A stretch of 64,000 nt of DNA from Serratia sp. UGAL515B_01. GTDB lineage: Bacteria; Pseudomonadota; Gammaproteobacteria; Enterobacterales; Enterobacteriaceae. The translations under genes were made by a program, and so were the position numbers. This document shows, piece by piece, positions 37,001 through 44,980 of this stretch (position 1 is the stretch's first letter; each line of letters begins with the position of its first letter). Under the pieces are notes generated by a model. It was not told the origin of the DNA and did no database searches. It saw only the letters and a list, made by a program, of their open reading frames with translations. The stretch is taken from positions 3,035,766-3,099,765 of the forward strand of contig NZ_CP109901.1 of NCBI RefSeq assembly GCF_033095805.1, written 5' to 3'.

Positions 37001-37581
37001 TCAACTCCGCTGGCGCCATTTCTCTATCCTTTCAGCGTTATCAAACTGCAAGTCGAGAAATTCATTCATTAATGCCACATCGGCCAGGCTGATTGAGCGG
37101 TCGCGCAGTGCAGTATACGGAATAAGACCTGCCTCGACCGGGCGCAGCAGGTACTCTTCCCCCCCCGGCAGGGTATCCAGCGTTAAACCGCTGGAAGGTC
37201 GGCTATCTCGCTGGCGAGGGGTACGGGAAAAAAATCGCCAAGGGAATCTCTGATAACATTGCCGACCAGTTCCAGCATGCTCAGCATGTCGATATCATCA
37301 AACATCATCACCCCATCCTGGAAAACCGCGCTCCAGATTTTGCCATTCTTGCGCGATACCATAGAGAGACAAGGGTGAATAATGGCGTTGCAATCGGCAT
37401 CGCTCATTGCAGCCACGGCTTCCGATACTTGCGGCAACAAGGCCGCAAGCGTAATTTCACCACTTTGCAGCTCCTCGAAAACCCCCGCCACCACGGGGAG
37501 TAATTTACGAGAAACACGAAACTGGTCGAAAACATCGAGCTTCCGCACCCGATATTCTTGCCCTTTTAACTCAAACTCCAT
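37001..37581 (-). CDS. Tail assembly chaperone, -1 frameshift fusion product (GT-like)
   Basis: The chaperone frame contains the heptamer T TTT TTT (minus strand, 37228-37234) with zero-frame codons ttt-ttt. A -1 slip there continues without stop through 'TLPGGEEYLLRPVEAGLIPY' and 'SLADVALMNEFLDLQFDN' to a TGA at 37001, giving about 193 residues. A second frame encoding 'LRPVEAGL...LADVALMNE' is typical of the T part of G/GT chaperones in long-tailed phages. No independent start codon is well placed for it. Confidence 0.75.
37183..37581 (-). CDS. Tail assembly chaperone (G-like)
   Basis: 132 residues, directly downstream of the tube gene and upstream of the tape-measure slot, where the tail chaperone normally lies. 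Sequence such as 'MEFELKGQEYRVRKLDVFDQFRVSRKL' resembles chaperones of contractile prophages. It coats the tape measure during tail assembly. A slippery site near its 3' end produces the longer product. Confidence 0.8.
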   Translation of the reverse strand: MEFELKGQEYRVRKLDVFDQFRVSRKLLPVVAGVFEELQSGEITLAALLPQVSEAVAAMSDADCNAIIHPCLSMVSRKNGKIWSAVFQDGVMMFDDIDMLSMLELVGNVIRDSLGDFFPVPLASEIADLPAV

Positions 37582-37583
37582 AA

Positions 37584-38024
37584 TTAGAACTCTCCCAGCA
37601 TCTGGTCGATCTTGCCGCAGTCAAACACCCAAGTGACATTGCCGCCTTCTTTGGCATTAATATGGTCAGGGCGCTTTTGAAACGCGCAGTTGCGCGCCAC
37701 AATAGTATCTCCAGAAGCGGTATTACGGATGGTGATGATGTTGTTACCCCACAGCGTTGAGGACATGCCCTGTGCGCCATAAACCGAAGAGAGCTTTTTG
37801 TTCACCGGTGAGGTTTTCAGCAGCGTGACGGTAATGGTGCCTGATTTGGCAGCGTGCAAACTGTGCATCACTTCCCCGTCGGCACCCAGCACCATGCTGT
37901 TTTGCGGGCCGCTCATAGAAACCACGATCCCTTCGTCGGCATTAGAAGAGCCATAGCCTAAATCAATAACCCCAGTAGGGCCTGCCAAGGTCGCGCTAAC
38001 GTCTGCAAATGAATAAGTAGCCAT
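37584..38024 (-). CDS. Tail tube protein (DUF3277-like)
   Basis: 146 residues: 'MATYSFADVSATLAGPTGVIDLGYGSS', 'DEGIVVSMSGPQNSMVLGADG' and 'FQKRPDHINAKEGGNVTWVFDCGKID'. This matches the structural protein after the sheath in KPP10/Mu-type tails and is assigned as the inner tube. It is followed within two bases by the chaperone gene. Confidence 0.82.
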   Translation of the reverse strand: MATYSFADVSATLAGPTGVIDLGYGSSNADEGIVVSMSGPQNSMVLGADGEVMHSLHAAKSGTITVTLLKTSPVNKKLSSVYGAQGMSSTLWGNNIITIRNTASGDTIVARNCAFQKRPDHINAKEGGNVTWVFDCGKIDQMLGEF

Positions 38025-38039
38025 AGTTTTTTCCTTAAA

Positions 38040-39509
38040 TTAACGATTTACGTTGATAATGACATCGGCGTAATGAACAGCGCCCGCCAGTTTGATTGCA
38101 CACTGGATCACCGGTGCACGGCGTTTTTCACGCTCTGCTTGAGACTGTTCGGCAATAGGAGAGGCGTAGGTGTAATAGCCTTTGGTCAACGTCTCGCCCG
38201 GTTGTAAAATACCCAGCGGCCCCCCATTCCATACCCCTGGAGCAATCAGCCCGTTATCTACCCCTTTTGCCAGTGACTGTTCGACATTGGTCAACAGCCG
38301 TGTCACACCACCATCGGTTTGCGGAATTTTGCTGGTAGAGGTAAACAGCAGGTTATAGAGGTTGTTCTGCACATAGTTCTGCAGCCAGTCCAGACCATGA
38401 CGTTCGTCGATAAAGTCGCCGTTACACATCACGCCTTCCTGGATGATCGCCGTATCGTTGTTGTAATTGACAAAGACGTTGGCGTTTTTGCTTTGCAGCG
38501 TATTGGCCTCGGTTTGCGTCAGTGTTTCTGCCGTAATGCCCGGTTGCTGTTTGAATTTCAGGGTAATGGTGGTGTTGTTACCACTGAAGTTGACGGTGAA
38601 AGCACGACCAAATAGTGAAGCCACCGCATACGGGTTAGCGCTTGAGTACTGCACCAATGTGCGTGAATAGTTCGCCTCTTTCAGGATGCTGGCAATATCC
38701 GTGCTGCTGCCTGCCGTGAAGATATTGCTGTTTTGCGTGGTGTGGCCATAGATGCGCGCGACACCGTCAGATTCAATCAGCGCGGCTACCTTGGTGACAT
38801 CCGCATCACTCAGTGAGGTATCAGCAATCATCAGGCCATACCAGGCTGTGGATTGGTTGGCCAGTGCAGCGACGCACTGATCTATCGTTTCTGCCGCTTT
38901 GCGCGGAACAATCAATGCCCCAACGCTCTGAACCAGCCCCATCAACACTGACAGATCGGTACCGGTACTCACCGAACCATAGGTAACCGCAGAGGTCTCA
39001 TCGGTGGTTTTTGAGCTAACAATAAAGCGGTTACCGTCCCATACCACATCGGCGGAATCGATAGCGTTAGCCACTTTGGCTGCGATACTGTTCAAACTGG
39101 TTTCGTTGGAAAAATCCAGGGGGCCGATGGTTTTCACGGTGCCATCAATGGTGATTTTCATTGCAGCATCTTCCACCGCAAAACGGCTTAGCTCTTGTTG
39201 TGCGGGTGTCAGAACGCCACTACGCAAAGCGGCTGGAGCATCGGTTTTCACCCAGCGCCCAATCATCAGATCCACCGGGCGCGGAGATTGCTGATAGTAA
39301 AGGTTGGCAGCCTGATATTCCGGTGAGTTAAGACCAAAATCAGCCAGCACACCGCTGATATCGCTATAGGCACGCAGGCGTTCGTTGGCATCAATCACTG
39401 GCGAACTGCCAACAATCAGCAGAGAACCAAAGTTACGGGCCTGTGCGGCGCGAACCGCCATGTTTACGGACACGTTGATAATATTAGAAACAGGTAATCC
39501 CTGTGACAT
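38040..39509 (-). CDS. Contractile tail sheath protein (DUF3383-like)
   Basis: 489 residues, the largest structural protein of the tail: '[18 protein letters not shown]', '[28 protein letters not shown]', '[18 protein letters not shown]' and the C-terminal '[28 protein letters not shown]'. Presence of a sheath shows the tail is contractile. I chose the ATG ending at 39509 because 'ggagag' precedes it; the longer frame lacks this. Confidence 0.87.
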   Translation of the reverse strand: MSQGLPVSNIINVSVNMAVRAAQARNFGSLLIVGSSPVIDANERLRAYSDISGVLADFGLNSPEYQAANLYYQQSPRPVDLMIGRWVKTDAPAALRSGVLTPAQQELSRFAVEDAAMKITIDGTVKTIGPLDFSNETSLNSIAAKVANAIDSADVVWDGNRFIVSSKTTDETSAVTYGSVSTGTDLSVLMGLVQSVGALIVPRKAAETIDQCVAALANQSTAWYGLMIADTSLSDADVTKVAALIESDGVARIYGHTTQNSNIFTAGSSTDIASILKEANYSRTLVQYSSANPYAVASLFGRAFTVNFSGNNTTITLKFKQQPGITAETLTQTEANTLQSKNANVFVNYNNDTAIIQEGVMCNGDFIDERHGLDWLQNYVQNNLYNLLFTSTSKIPQTDGGVTRLLTNVEQSLAKGVDNGLIAPGVWNGGPLGILQPGETLTKGYYTYASPIAEQSQAEREKRRAPVIQCAIKLAGAVHYADVIINVNR

Positions 39510-39513
39510 AAGC

Positions 39514-40107
39514 TTACTCTCCAATAAAGTGTGTTGGTGCTTCGAGGATCGAGTGGATCGCATACTCTCTGACCACTTTGCGCTGGAGCGTCAAGTGTTG
39601 ATCGTAACGTCTAACCCACTGATTATTCTTTAGTTCATGGGCTGAAACGATGGCTCCCGACGCAGAAAATGCGAGGCCAGCCTGATTCAGTTCTTCCCGG
39701 TTTTGCGCAATGGCGACACCATCACGGAACTGGGTAGCAAGCCGCTGTCCATGAGGGCCGTAAAAACTCACCATGATTTCAATCAGCTCATTGCGCCATA
39801 GCTGCACGCTGTCGTCCGTCTGATGGGTGAATGCCGGATTATCGTTAGCCTGAAATTTCAGTATTCCTAGTGAACACCAATCCTCCGAGGCCGACGGCTG
39901 GTGAGGCTGTTCGGCAGTCCATTGCAATAAAACGTGCTTCGGCGGCAGTCCAGAGACACCCCGTACCCAACGGGAAAGGATGCGCTCCAGTTCGATGTCA
40001 TCCTGTTGCGATGACGAAATAGGTCTCAGATAAGTGTTTTCGGTGTTGTTGCTAAGTCTGTTGTTTTCGAGGTTGTTCAGGTTATTACTGTCAGCGTTGT
40101 TGCTCAT
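39514..40107 (-). CDS. Neck/tail terminator-type phage protein
   Basis: About 197 residues between the head-completion genes and the sheath. After an Asn-rich start come '[25 protein letters not shown]' and '[26 protein letters not shown]'. Position and composition fit the neck-terminator proteins of this tail type. The start is uncertain; a frame extends six codons upstream and both overlap the preceding gene. Confidence 0.65.
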   Translation of the reverse strand: MSNNADSNNLNNLENNRLSNNTENTYLRPISSSQQDDIELERILSRWVRGVSGLPPKHVLLQWTAEQPHQPSASEDWCSLGILKFQANDNPAFTHQTDDSVQLWRNELIEIMVSFYGPHGQRLATQFRDGVAIAQNREELNQAGLAFSASGAIVSAHELKNNQWVRRYDQHLTLQRKVVREYAIHSILEAPTHFIGE

Positions 40108-40486
40108 CCGCACCCCCGCCGTCAAACGGCATCAGTTCACAATGGGCCAGTACGAATCCAGCACCATAGGCAAGGTAGGGATCGACAAAGGTTACTCTGT
40201 AGTCACGCCCCTGATAGGTGACAATATCGGCGTCGCGTCCACTCTGCCCTTGCGTCAATCTCTCCAACGTAATGATCTGTATCGACCCACTGATGGTCTG
40301 GCTTGGCGGCATACGCTGGGTCATCAATGAATGATCCACCATAACCACACCGGTAAAAGGCATGGATTGTTGGGCAACGCGGGTGACACCATCGTCGTCT
40401 GTCATCAACCAGTTGCGCGTAACTTCCAGCGTCGAGTCGGCAAAATCGGCATCCAGCAGAATATCGGTCACATCAAGTAGTGGCAT
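40091..40486 (-). CDS. Head-tail joining (neck) protein
   Basis: 131 residues, 'TDILLDADFADSTLEVTRNWL...', 'RMPPSQTISGSIQIITLERLTQG' and 'YQGRDYRVTFVDPYLAYGAGFVLAHCE', a beta-rich protein always found between the DUF4054 connector and the tail terminator in this phage type. Its precise role is not established. Confidence 0.68.
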   Translation of the reverse strand: MPLLDVTDILLDADFADSTLEVTRNWLMTDDDGVTRVAQQSMPFTGVVMVDHSLMTQRMPPSQTISGSIQIITLERLTQGQSGRDADIVTYQGRDYRVTFVDPYLAYGAGFVLAHCELMPFDGGGADEQQR

Positions 40487-40549
40487 GTTCCCCCCTGCGG
40501 GCCTTTTTCCTCGGCGATGTACGCTCGCTCTTTTTCATCGCGTTAGCGT

Positions 40550-40963
40550 TCATAATTGCTGTCCCCCAGCGCCAAACAACAGCAGAAAATCGTAAAACTC
40601 GGCCCCATAACGGGTATGATTCCACCTGTTCGCCTGAGGATTGAGGGTGGCGCAGTTGTCATAACGGATGCTGACTTTATCCACCGATTTGGCTGCCAGT
40701 ACGCCACTGTTATCGCCGCTGCTTCCCCCCAGTGCGCTGGCCCGCATATCGTCAGCAAACAGAGTCAGATGATGAGCAACGAATAGCTCAACCACGTAGG
40801 CATAGAGCTGGCCATAGCGCGCTTCATCCAGTAGCCGATCGGCCAATGCCAAGTGGCGAGCAATCTGGGCCGTGGGATAACGGGTCACGTCAGTAAATTG
40901 TGGAAAATCAGTACGGAACTGCGTCTCAGTAGGCAGCGTCAGGTTGTAAGGTTGCGATGGCAT
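40550..40963 (-). CDS. Head-tail connector protein (DUF4054-like)
   Basis: 137 residues with 'TQFRTDFPQFTDVTRYPTAQIARHLALADRLLD' and 'YAYVVELFVAHHLTLFADD', typical for DUF4054 adaptor proteins that bind below the portal. Retention of this gene and the portal indicates descent from a complete phage, not solely from a tail gene set. Confidence 0.78.
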   Translation of the reverse strand: MPSQPYNLTLPTETQFRTDFPQFTDVTRYPTAQIARHLALADRLLDEARYGQLYAYVVELFVAHHLTLFADDMRASALGGSSGDNSGVLAAKSVDKVSIRYDNCATLNPQANRWNHTRYGAEFYDFLLLFGAGGQQL

Positions 40964-41172
40964 AATGAGTGCCCCCTTTTAATTGCTTCTGCGTGATCCC
41001 ATCCAGTTTGCGGTGCTGCGTGAGTCCCTGATGGCCCTCCAACAGCATCTTGAGTCCGACATTGCTGACCGGCTATTTTTGGACGTACTAGCGGCGTACC
41101 AAAACACAATAGGAATCCGTCGGCTAATCGATAACGGGTGTTATCGAGCCGGGCATTAAAAAAATATTTCAT
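40939..41172 (-). pseudogene. Truncated prohead gene (DUF2213-like start)
   Basis: The first 32 residues, 'MKYFFNARLDNTRYRLADG' onward, resemble the beginning of DUF2213-type prohead protease genes that follow the portal in related phages. After that the similarity is lost and the frame runs into the start of the connector gene. The several kilobases that would encode protease, scaffold and major capsid protein are missing here, so this looks like a deletion scar. Confidence 0.5.
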
Positions 41173-41200
41173 GGTGATCTATCCTAGGGAAACGGCCTTC

Positions 41201-42532
41201 TCAACCTTGACGCAGACGTGTTAAATCATCTTGACGAATGGTAGAGCCGATGCCCGTGACACGTGATGAATCGCGCAACTGTTCAGCGCCTGCATAGGTT
41301 TTCATCATGCCGCTGCTAACAGCGTTACCGATCGCCTCAACGGTCTGTACCGCCACTTGGCTGCGTTCGAGTTCTGACATCTGCCATAACGGGTTGAAGT
41401 TAAATGCAAAATCCTCTGGTAATGCTTTATCCAGCACAGAACGATGTAGAATCGACATCAGGGTATAGATCGGGCGGCGTAGCTGCCGCGCCTGCTGAGC
41501 AGCGATGCCATCGTAATAATTCGCCAAATCCACATCCCCTGTGGTAAAACCCGCCGGAGATTGGCCAAACAGCCTGACCAGTGGGATGTTCAGCGCCCCT
41601 GAGAGCTGTTGTGCAAACTGTGCCAGTACCTCGGGTAAACCATTGAGATGATAAGAGTGGGTTTCAAACTTATCGTTGGCATCCATCAGCGTTAGGCCAT
41701 CAATCGATTGCCCTTGCTGAATGGCGGCCATCTGCGTCAGCAAGACGTCTTTCGCTGGCCCGCCCATCGCTAAAATTTTGCGCAGGTCAGTCATGCTGTA
41801 GGTACGCAAATGGGCTTTGTTCATCAACTGCACGGCAGCGGTTGTGGCGCTGTCAAATGCCAGTATCCGATCGTAAATGCGTTCTATCACGCTGATACCC
41901 CAACCGTTTTCATCCTGTTCTGGCTGACTGGGCAGCGTAATACCCTCAAAACGGATCACCCGGCTGTAGTGTATTTTCCACGGAGGAATACCGGTTGAGG
42001 TATCAGTGACCTGATAAAAAAGCGGTTGTCCAAAATCAGGCCCCAGCGTACTTTCTCTCTCGTTCAGTGAAGGAGATACCATCCAGCGATGCATCGGGAA
42101 AATGCCGCGGAAAGTCCCCGCCTTCACGTTCTCTACCCGTAAGGGTGTTGACATGTCGTCATCATCAAGCAGGACCACTCCTAGCGCTCCGCCGTACAAT
42201 CTCCCTAGTTTGATGACGTTGTTCAAACTATCCCACAGGGCTAAACGTTCCCAGGCGCTCTGCAAATGCTGCTTAGCATCGGGCTCCAAAGTGGAGGTGA
42301 TCGTTATCCCATTGCGGGTCATATCCTCTGCTACGGTATCCACCGCCGCGCCAACCAACCATGATGATCGATAAGCATTGTCAATTAATGACCGCTGACT
42401 ACTGATCCTGTCAGGAAGAGGATTTTCACTGCCGGAAAATGGCGGTACACGAATTCCAGGCAGCAACATGATATCGCCGTTACCCAGTTGGGCCGACGAG
42501 GTCTGACTATTGAGTGACGTATCTATTACCAT
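41201..42532 (-). CDS. Phage portal protein (DUF1073 family)
   Basis: 443 residues: 'IDNAYRSSWLVGAAVDTVAEDMTRNGI', 'LGRLYGGALGVVLLDDDD', 'IHYSRVIRFEGI', 'SVIERIYDRILAFDSATTAAVQLMNKAHL' and 'IPLVRLFGQSPAGFTTGDVDLANYYDGIA' are hallmarks of the DUF1073 portal family. In a phage it forms the dodecameric DNA gate of the head. It is intact here although no terminase or capsid gene was recognised. Database entries name this family after the anti-CBASS enzyme Acb1; I see no 2H-phosphoesterase motif in this protein. Confidence 0.85.
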   Translation of the reverse strand: MVIDTSLNSQTSSAQLGNGDIMLLPGIRVPPFSGSENPLPDRISSQRSLIDNAYRSSWLVGAAVDTVAEDMTRNGITITSTLEPDAKQHLQSAWERLALWDSLNNVIKLGRLYGGALGVVLLDDDDMSTPLRVENVKAGTFRGIFPMHRWMVSPSLNERESTLGPDFGQPLFYQVTDTSTGIPPWKIHYSRVIRFEGITLPSQPEQDENGWGISVIERIYDRILAFDSATTAAVQLMNKAHLRTYSMTDLRKILAMGGPAKDVLLTQMAAIQQGQSIDGLTLMDANDKFETHSYHLNGLPEVLAQFAQQLSGALNIPLVRLFGQSPAGFTTGDVDLANYYDGIAAQQARQLRRPIYTLMSILHRSVLDKALPEDFAFNFNPLWQMSELERSQVAVQTVEAIGNAVSSGMMKTYAGAEQLRDSSRVTGIGSTIRQDDLTRLRQG

Positions 42533-42666
42533 TCGCTCGCCTTACATGATTGAATAATATTTAACAAAACCTGTCTGTCTGGTTGACCTGTCTGGTTGAA
42601 AAAAAACCAAATTAACAGTCGTAGCGTACATAGACATGCCCTGGATCTGTTTTCAAAGACACAAAC

Positions 42667-42697
42667 AAAAAAGCCCTTCACACAAGGAGAAGGGCTT
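42667..42697 (-). terminator. Rho-independent terminator 2 ahead of late genes
   Basis: Minus-strand stem 'gaagggctt... aagccctt' type: arms 'aagcccttc' (42671-42679) and 'gaagggctt' (42689-42697), followed on the minus strand by six T. It precedes the portal gene by about 135 bases. Confidence 0.85.
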
Positions 42698-42732
42698 CAG
42701 GTGGCTGAGTTCAAGATACAACTCTTTGACCT

Positions 42733-42748
42733 TATAGTTGTCACTATA
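42733..42748. promoter_or_regulatory. Dyad in the late leader, possible operator
   Basis: 'tatagttgtcactata' has perfect 6-base arms (tatagt/actata) around a 4-base centre. The ten bases 'cttatagttg' recur in the repressor-antiterminator intergenic region at 43266-43275, so both may be sites for the same regulator. Confidence 0.45.
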
Positions 42749-42808
42749 CCAGTTAATCAGATTAGATCAACACCTTTTTGGTGTTATTTTTTATTTTTTG
42801 TTGTGGGT

Positions 42809-42833
42809 AAAAAAATACCGCCTTACGGCGGTA
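42809..42833 (-). terminator. Rho-independent terminator 1 after antiterminator gene
   Basis: Minus-strand stem 'taccgcc'/'ggcggta' with loop 'gtaa' and seven T after it. It is located 28 bases after the antiterminator stop codon, in the place expected for a Q-responsive terminator. Confidence 0.87.
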
Positions 42834-42860
42834 TCCCAGGAATGCATGTTAAAAGGGTCT

Positions 42861-43220
42861 TTAACGGGCGGTGGCTGTCTCGGTATAAGAGAAGATCTGC
42901 CCGGCGATAAAAGCCTCAGCAACACGCAGTAGATTAGCAACATAACTCTGCGCTTTACCGATCTCTTTTGCCAAACGGTTCTGGCTGACGCGGTAGACAT
43001 AATGAGCAACTATCAATTTATATGCCAGCAAATCAAAGCATTTAAGCCCCGCCACGGCGGCATCGATCAACATACCTTCTTTGTCGTCGATACGTCTCAG
43101 GTTGGAGCTATTCATCGGTAGGGCTTCTTGAAAAGTGATATTTACCGTTGAATATTCGGTTCCCAAATTACAACGTGCCCAGTTTCCCCACGTCTCAAGA
43201 CTTATCTTTATATTGTTCAT
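42861..43220 (-). CDS. Phage antiterminator, Q-like
   Basis: 119 residues: 'SLETWGNWARCNLGTEYST', then 'IDDKEGMLIDAAVAGLKCFD', 'YKLIVAHYVYRVSQNRLAKEIGKAQSYVANLLRVAEAFIAGQ' with a helix-turn-helix-like end. This matches small late-antiterminator Q proteins of lambdoid-type prophages. It is transcribed divergently from the repressor and is followed by two terminators ahead of the structural genes, as expected for Q control. Confidence 0.8.
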   Translation of the reverse strand: MNNIKISLETWGNWARCNLGTEYSTVNITFQEALPMNSSNLRRIDDKEGMLIDAAVAGLKCFDLLAYKLIVAHYVYRVSQNRLAKEIGKAQSYVANLLRVAEAFIAGQIFSYTETATAR

Positions 43221-43257
43221 TTTTGCTCCACGAAAAGGCTCTGTATCGTTGTTACAT

Positions 43258-43285
43258 ACTATATACTTATAGTTGTTAAATCAAC
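43258..43285. promoter_or_regulatory. Candidate operators between repressor and antiterminator
   Basis: Two dyads lie side by side: 'actatatacttatagt' (6-base arms, 43258-43273) and 'gttgttaaatcaac' (4-base arms, 43272-43285). Four GTTGT motifs are spread over 43249-43319. They overlap a plausible minus-strand promoter (ttgatt and tatagt) for the antiterminator. They are the best candidates for binding the divergently encoded repressor. Confidence 0.5.
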
Positions 43286-43313
43286 ATAAGAAAGTTGTAT
43301 ACCCTCTCACAGG

Positions 43314-43341
43314 TTGTTATTGCACTTTTTTTATTTATAAT
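43314..43341 (+). promoter_or_regulatory. Predicted promoter of the repressor gene
   Basis: -35 'ttgtta' (43314-43319) and -10 'tataat' (43336-43341) with 16 bases between, 21 bases before the ATG; ribosome site 'aggag' follows. It gives a standard repressor promoter facing away from the antiterminator. Confidence 0.55.
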
Positions 43342-43362
43342 CAGGGGAACAGGAGATGAATT

Positions 43363-44073
43363 ATGAAAACTTTAGGTGAACGCCTGGCTAAACGGCGTGA
43401 AGAGCTGGGCTTGAGCCAGAAAACCTTGGCAGAAAAAGTAGGGGTGAGCCAGCAGTCGATCAATAAAATTGAAACTGGGCAAACCCGCTCGCCACGCAAT
43501 TTGGAGAAACTGGCAGCGGCACTTTCAGTAACATCACAATGGTTGTTGTTTGGTGACACAAATTCTGCACCAACGCCACCTAAGCATGATGAAATCAAAG
43601 AGAGTCGCTTACGTGTCGAGGAGTGGGAGTCGATGGAACAGGATCAGAAAGAGTTCATCGATATCGCGGTGCTAGACATTGAGGCATCGGCAGGCAGCGG
43701 GGCAATGCCTGAAGAGGAAAGGGAAATCTATCGTTTGCCGTTTCGGCGCCATACCCTACGCCGATTGGGGGTTAATGCCCGTGATGCACGAGTGGTAAGG
43801 GTGATTGGCAACAGCATGGCGCCACTGTTACGCAGCGGAGATGTGGTCGGTATCGATACTGCGAATAACTTTCCGATTAACGACGGTGATTATTACGCGA
43901 TTCGTGATGGGGATTTAATCCGCGTCAAGCAGCTGGTTGCCAAGCCTGATGGCGGGGTTATCATTAAAAGTTTTAATAGCACCGAATATCCAGATGAGTC
44001 TTTGAATCGTCAGGAGTTTGAACAGCGTATTCATATTATTGGCCGGGTTTTCTGGTCTTCTACTCTCTGGTAA
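43363..44073 (+). CDS. CI/LexA-type phage repressor with S24 autoprotease domain
   Basis: 236 residues. The N-terminal helix-turn-helix covers residues 5-60 ('RREELGLSQKTLAEKVGVSQQSINKIE'). A linker ends in the cleavage dipeptide Ala110-Gly111 in 'EASAGSG'. The S24 peptidase domain has the nucleophile Ser151 ('GNSMAPLLRSGD') and Lys189 ('IRVKQL'). Self-cleavage on RecA activation would release the locus after DNA damage. It is the only gene of the locus on the plus strand. Confidence 0.92.
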   Translation: MKTLGERLAKRREELGLSQKTLAEKVGVSQQSINKIETGQTRSPRNLEKLAAALSVTSQWLLFGDTNSAPTPPKHDEIKESRLRVEEWESMEQDQKEFIDIAVLDIEASAGSGAMPEEEREIYRLPFRRHTLRRLGVNARDARVVRVIGNSMAPLLRSGDVVGIDTANNFPINDGDYYAIRDGDLIRVKQLVAKPDGGVIIKSFNSTEYPDESLNRQEFEQRIHIIGRVFWSSTLW

Positions 44074-44097
44074 AAATAGTGGGGGGGATTCCCCCAC
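44072..44097 (-). terminator. Terminator of the cysJIH operon
   Basis: Minus-strand stem 'gtggggg'/'cccccac' with a short loop is followed by 'tattttta'. It lies 54 bases after the cysH stop codon and overlaps the end of the repressor gene, which converges on it. Confidence 0.7.
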
Positions 44098-44150
44098 CTT
44101 ACCCAGCAATCTTCCTTAATCGCCCGTGGCGCAGTCACACTCTACTCCAG

Positions 44151-44885
44151 TCATCCCTCATGCAGTCCACACTCACGCTTCAGGCCGAAGAAGCGGGTTT
44201 CTTCTTCGCTCATGCCCTCTTCCCATTTACGGGTAGTGTGGGTATCACCAACTGAAAGATAACCCTGCTCCCAGAGTGGATGATAGTTCAGCCCATGTTC
44301 AGTCAGGTATTGGTAAATCTGCCGATTATCCCAGTCGATAATCGGCAGGATCTTGAATACGCCACGTTGTACCGCCAGCACTGGCAGGTTGGCTCGGCTA
44401 CCAGACTGCTCACGGCGTAAACCGGCAAACCAAGTCTTGGCCCCGAGCGTTTCCAATGCGCGATCCATTGGCTCAACTTTGTTGATCTGGTTGTACTTTT
44501 CGATCCCCTCTACCCCTTGCTCCCAAAGCTTGCCGTATCGCGCTTCTTGCCAGGCCGGTGAATGCTCAGCACGAAACACCTGAAGATTCAGCTGAAGTTT
44601 GTCGACCAGTTGATCGATAAACCGGTAGGTTTCTGGGAACAGATAGCCTGTATCCGTCAGGATCACCGGGATATCCGGCTTGATACGTGTGACCAAGTGC
44701 AAGCATACCGCTGCCTGAATACCAAAACTTGAAGAGAGTACGAACTCCCCAGGCAGATTTTCCAGCGCCCAAGCAACACGCTCCTGCGCCGGAAGGTGTT
44801 CCAACTGACCATTCACGACCGCCAGTGCCAACGCTTGCCCTGATTTTGGTAGCCCATTCAGCGCAACCAGATCGAGTTCAGCCAT
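44151..44885 (-). CDS. cysH: Phosphoadenylylsulfate (PAPS) reductase
   Basis: 244 residues; reduces PAPS to sulfite with thioredoxin. The PP-loop-like '[17 protein letters not shown]', '[14 protein letters not shown]', '[12 protein letters not shown]' and the catalytic C-terminal 'KRECGLHEG' with the active-site Cys are present. The start at 44885 has 'taggag' upstream and gives the usual length; a longer frame is open but unsupported. Last gene of cysJIH. Confidence 0.96.
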   Translation of the reverse strand: MAELDLVALNGLPKSGQALALAVVNGQLEHLPAQERVAWALENLPGEFVLSSSFGIQAAVCLHLVTRIKPDIPVILTDTGYLFPETYRFIDQLVDKLQLNLQVFRAEHSPAWQEARYGKLWEQGVEGIEKYNQINKVEPMDRALETLGAKTWFAGLRREQSGSRANLPVLAVQRGVFKILPIIDWDNRQIYQYLTEHGLNYHPLWEQGYLSVGDTHTTRKWEEGMSEEETRFFGLKRECGLHEG

Positions 44886-44980
44886 GTTGAAATCTCCTAA
44901 AAATGGTGACTCCTTCCCTCTCACCTTTATAGATGAGAAGGAAGGAGTGGTTGCCTCAATATGAAATGCAGCCTTGAATG

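Larger units (their letters stand above)
42533..42860. other. Leader region between antiterminator and late genes
   Basis: About 330 bases with two strong minus-strand terminators (42809-42833, 42667-42697) and a dyad at 42733-42748. No gene. The layout is that of a late operon leader controlled by Q antitermination. Confidence 0.7.

Noticed and set aside
40964..41150. Plus-strand frame reading 'RDPIQFAVLRESLMALQQH' in the head-gene scar
   Set aside because: It looks protein-like but is short, has an in-frame stop just upstream and no ribosome site; the opposite strand better fits the gene order.
41201..42532. Anti-CBASS (Acb1) activity for the DUF1073 protein
   Set aside because: The name is attached to this family in databases, but the sequence reads as a portal and lacks visible paired HxT/S phosphoesterase motifs.
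15022..44150. CRISPR array or cas genes in the cysDNC-cysH interval
   Set aside because: The interval hosts CRISPR-Cas in E. coli, but I saw no regularly spaced direct repeats and no Cas-like protein here.
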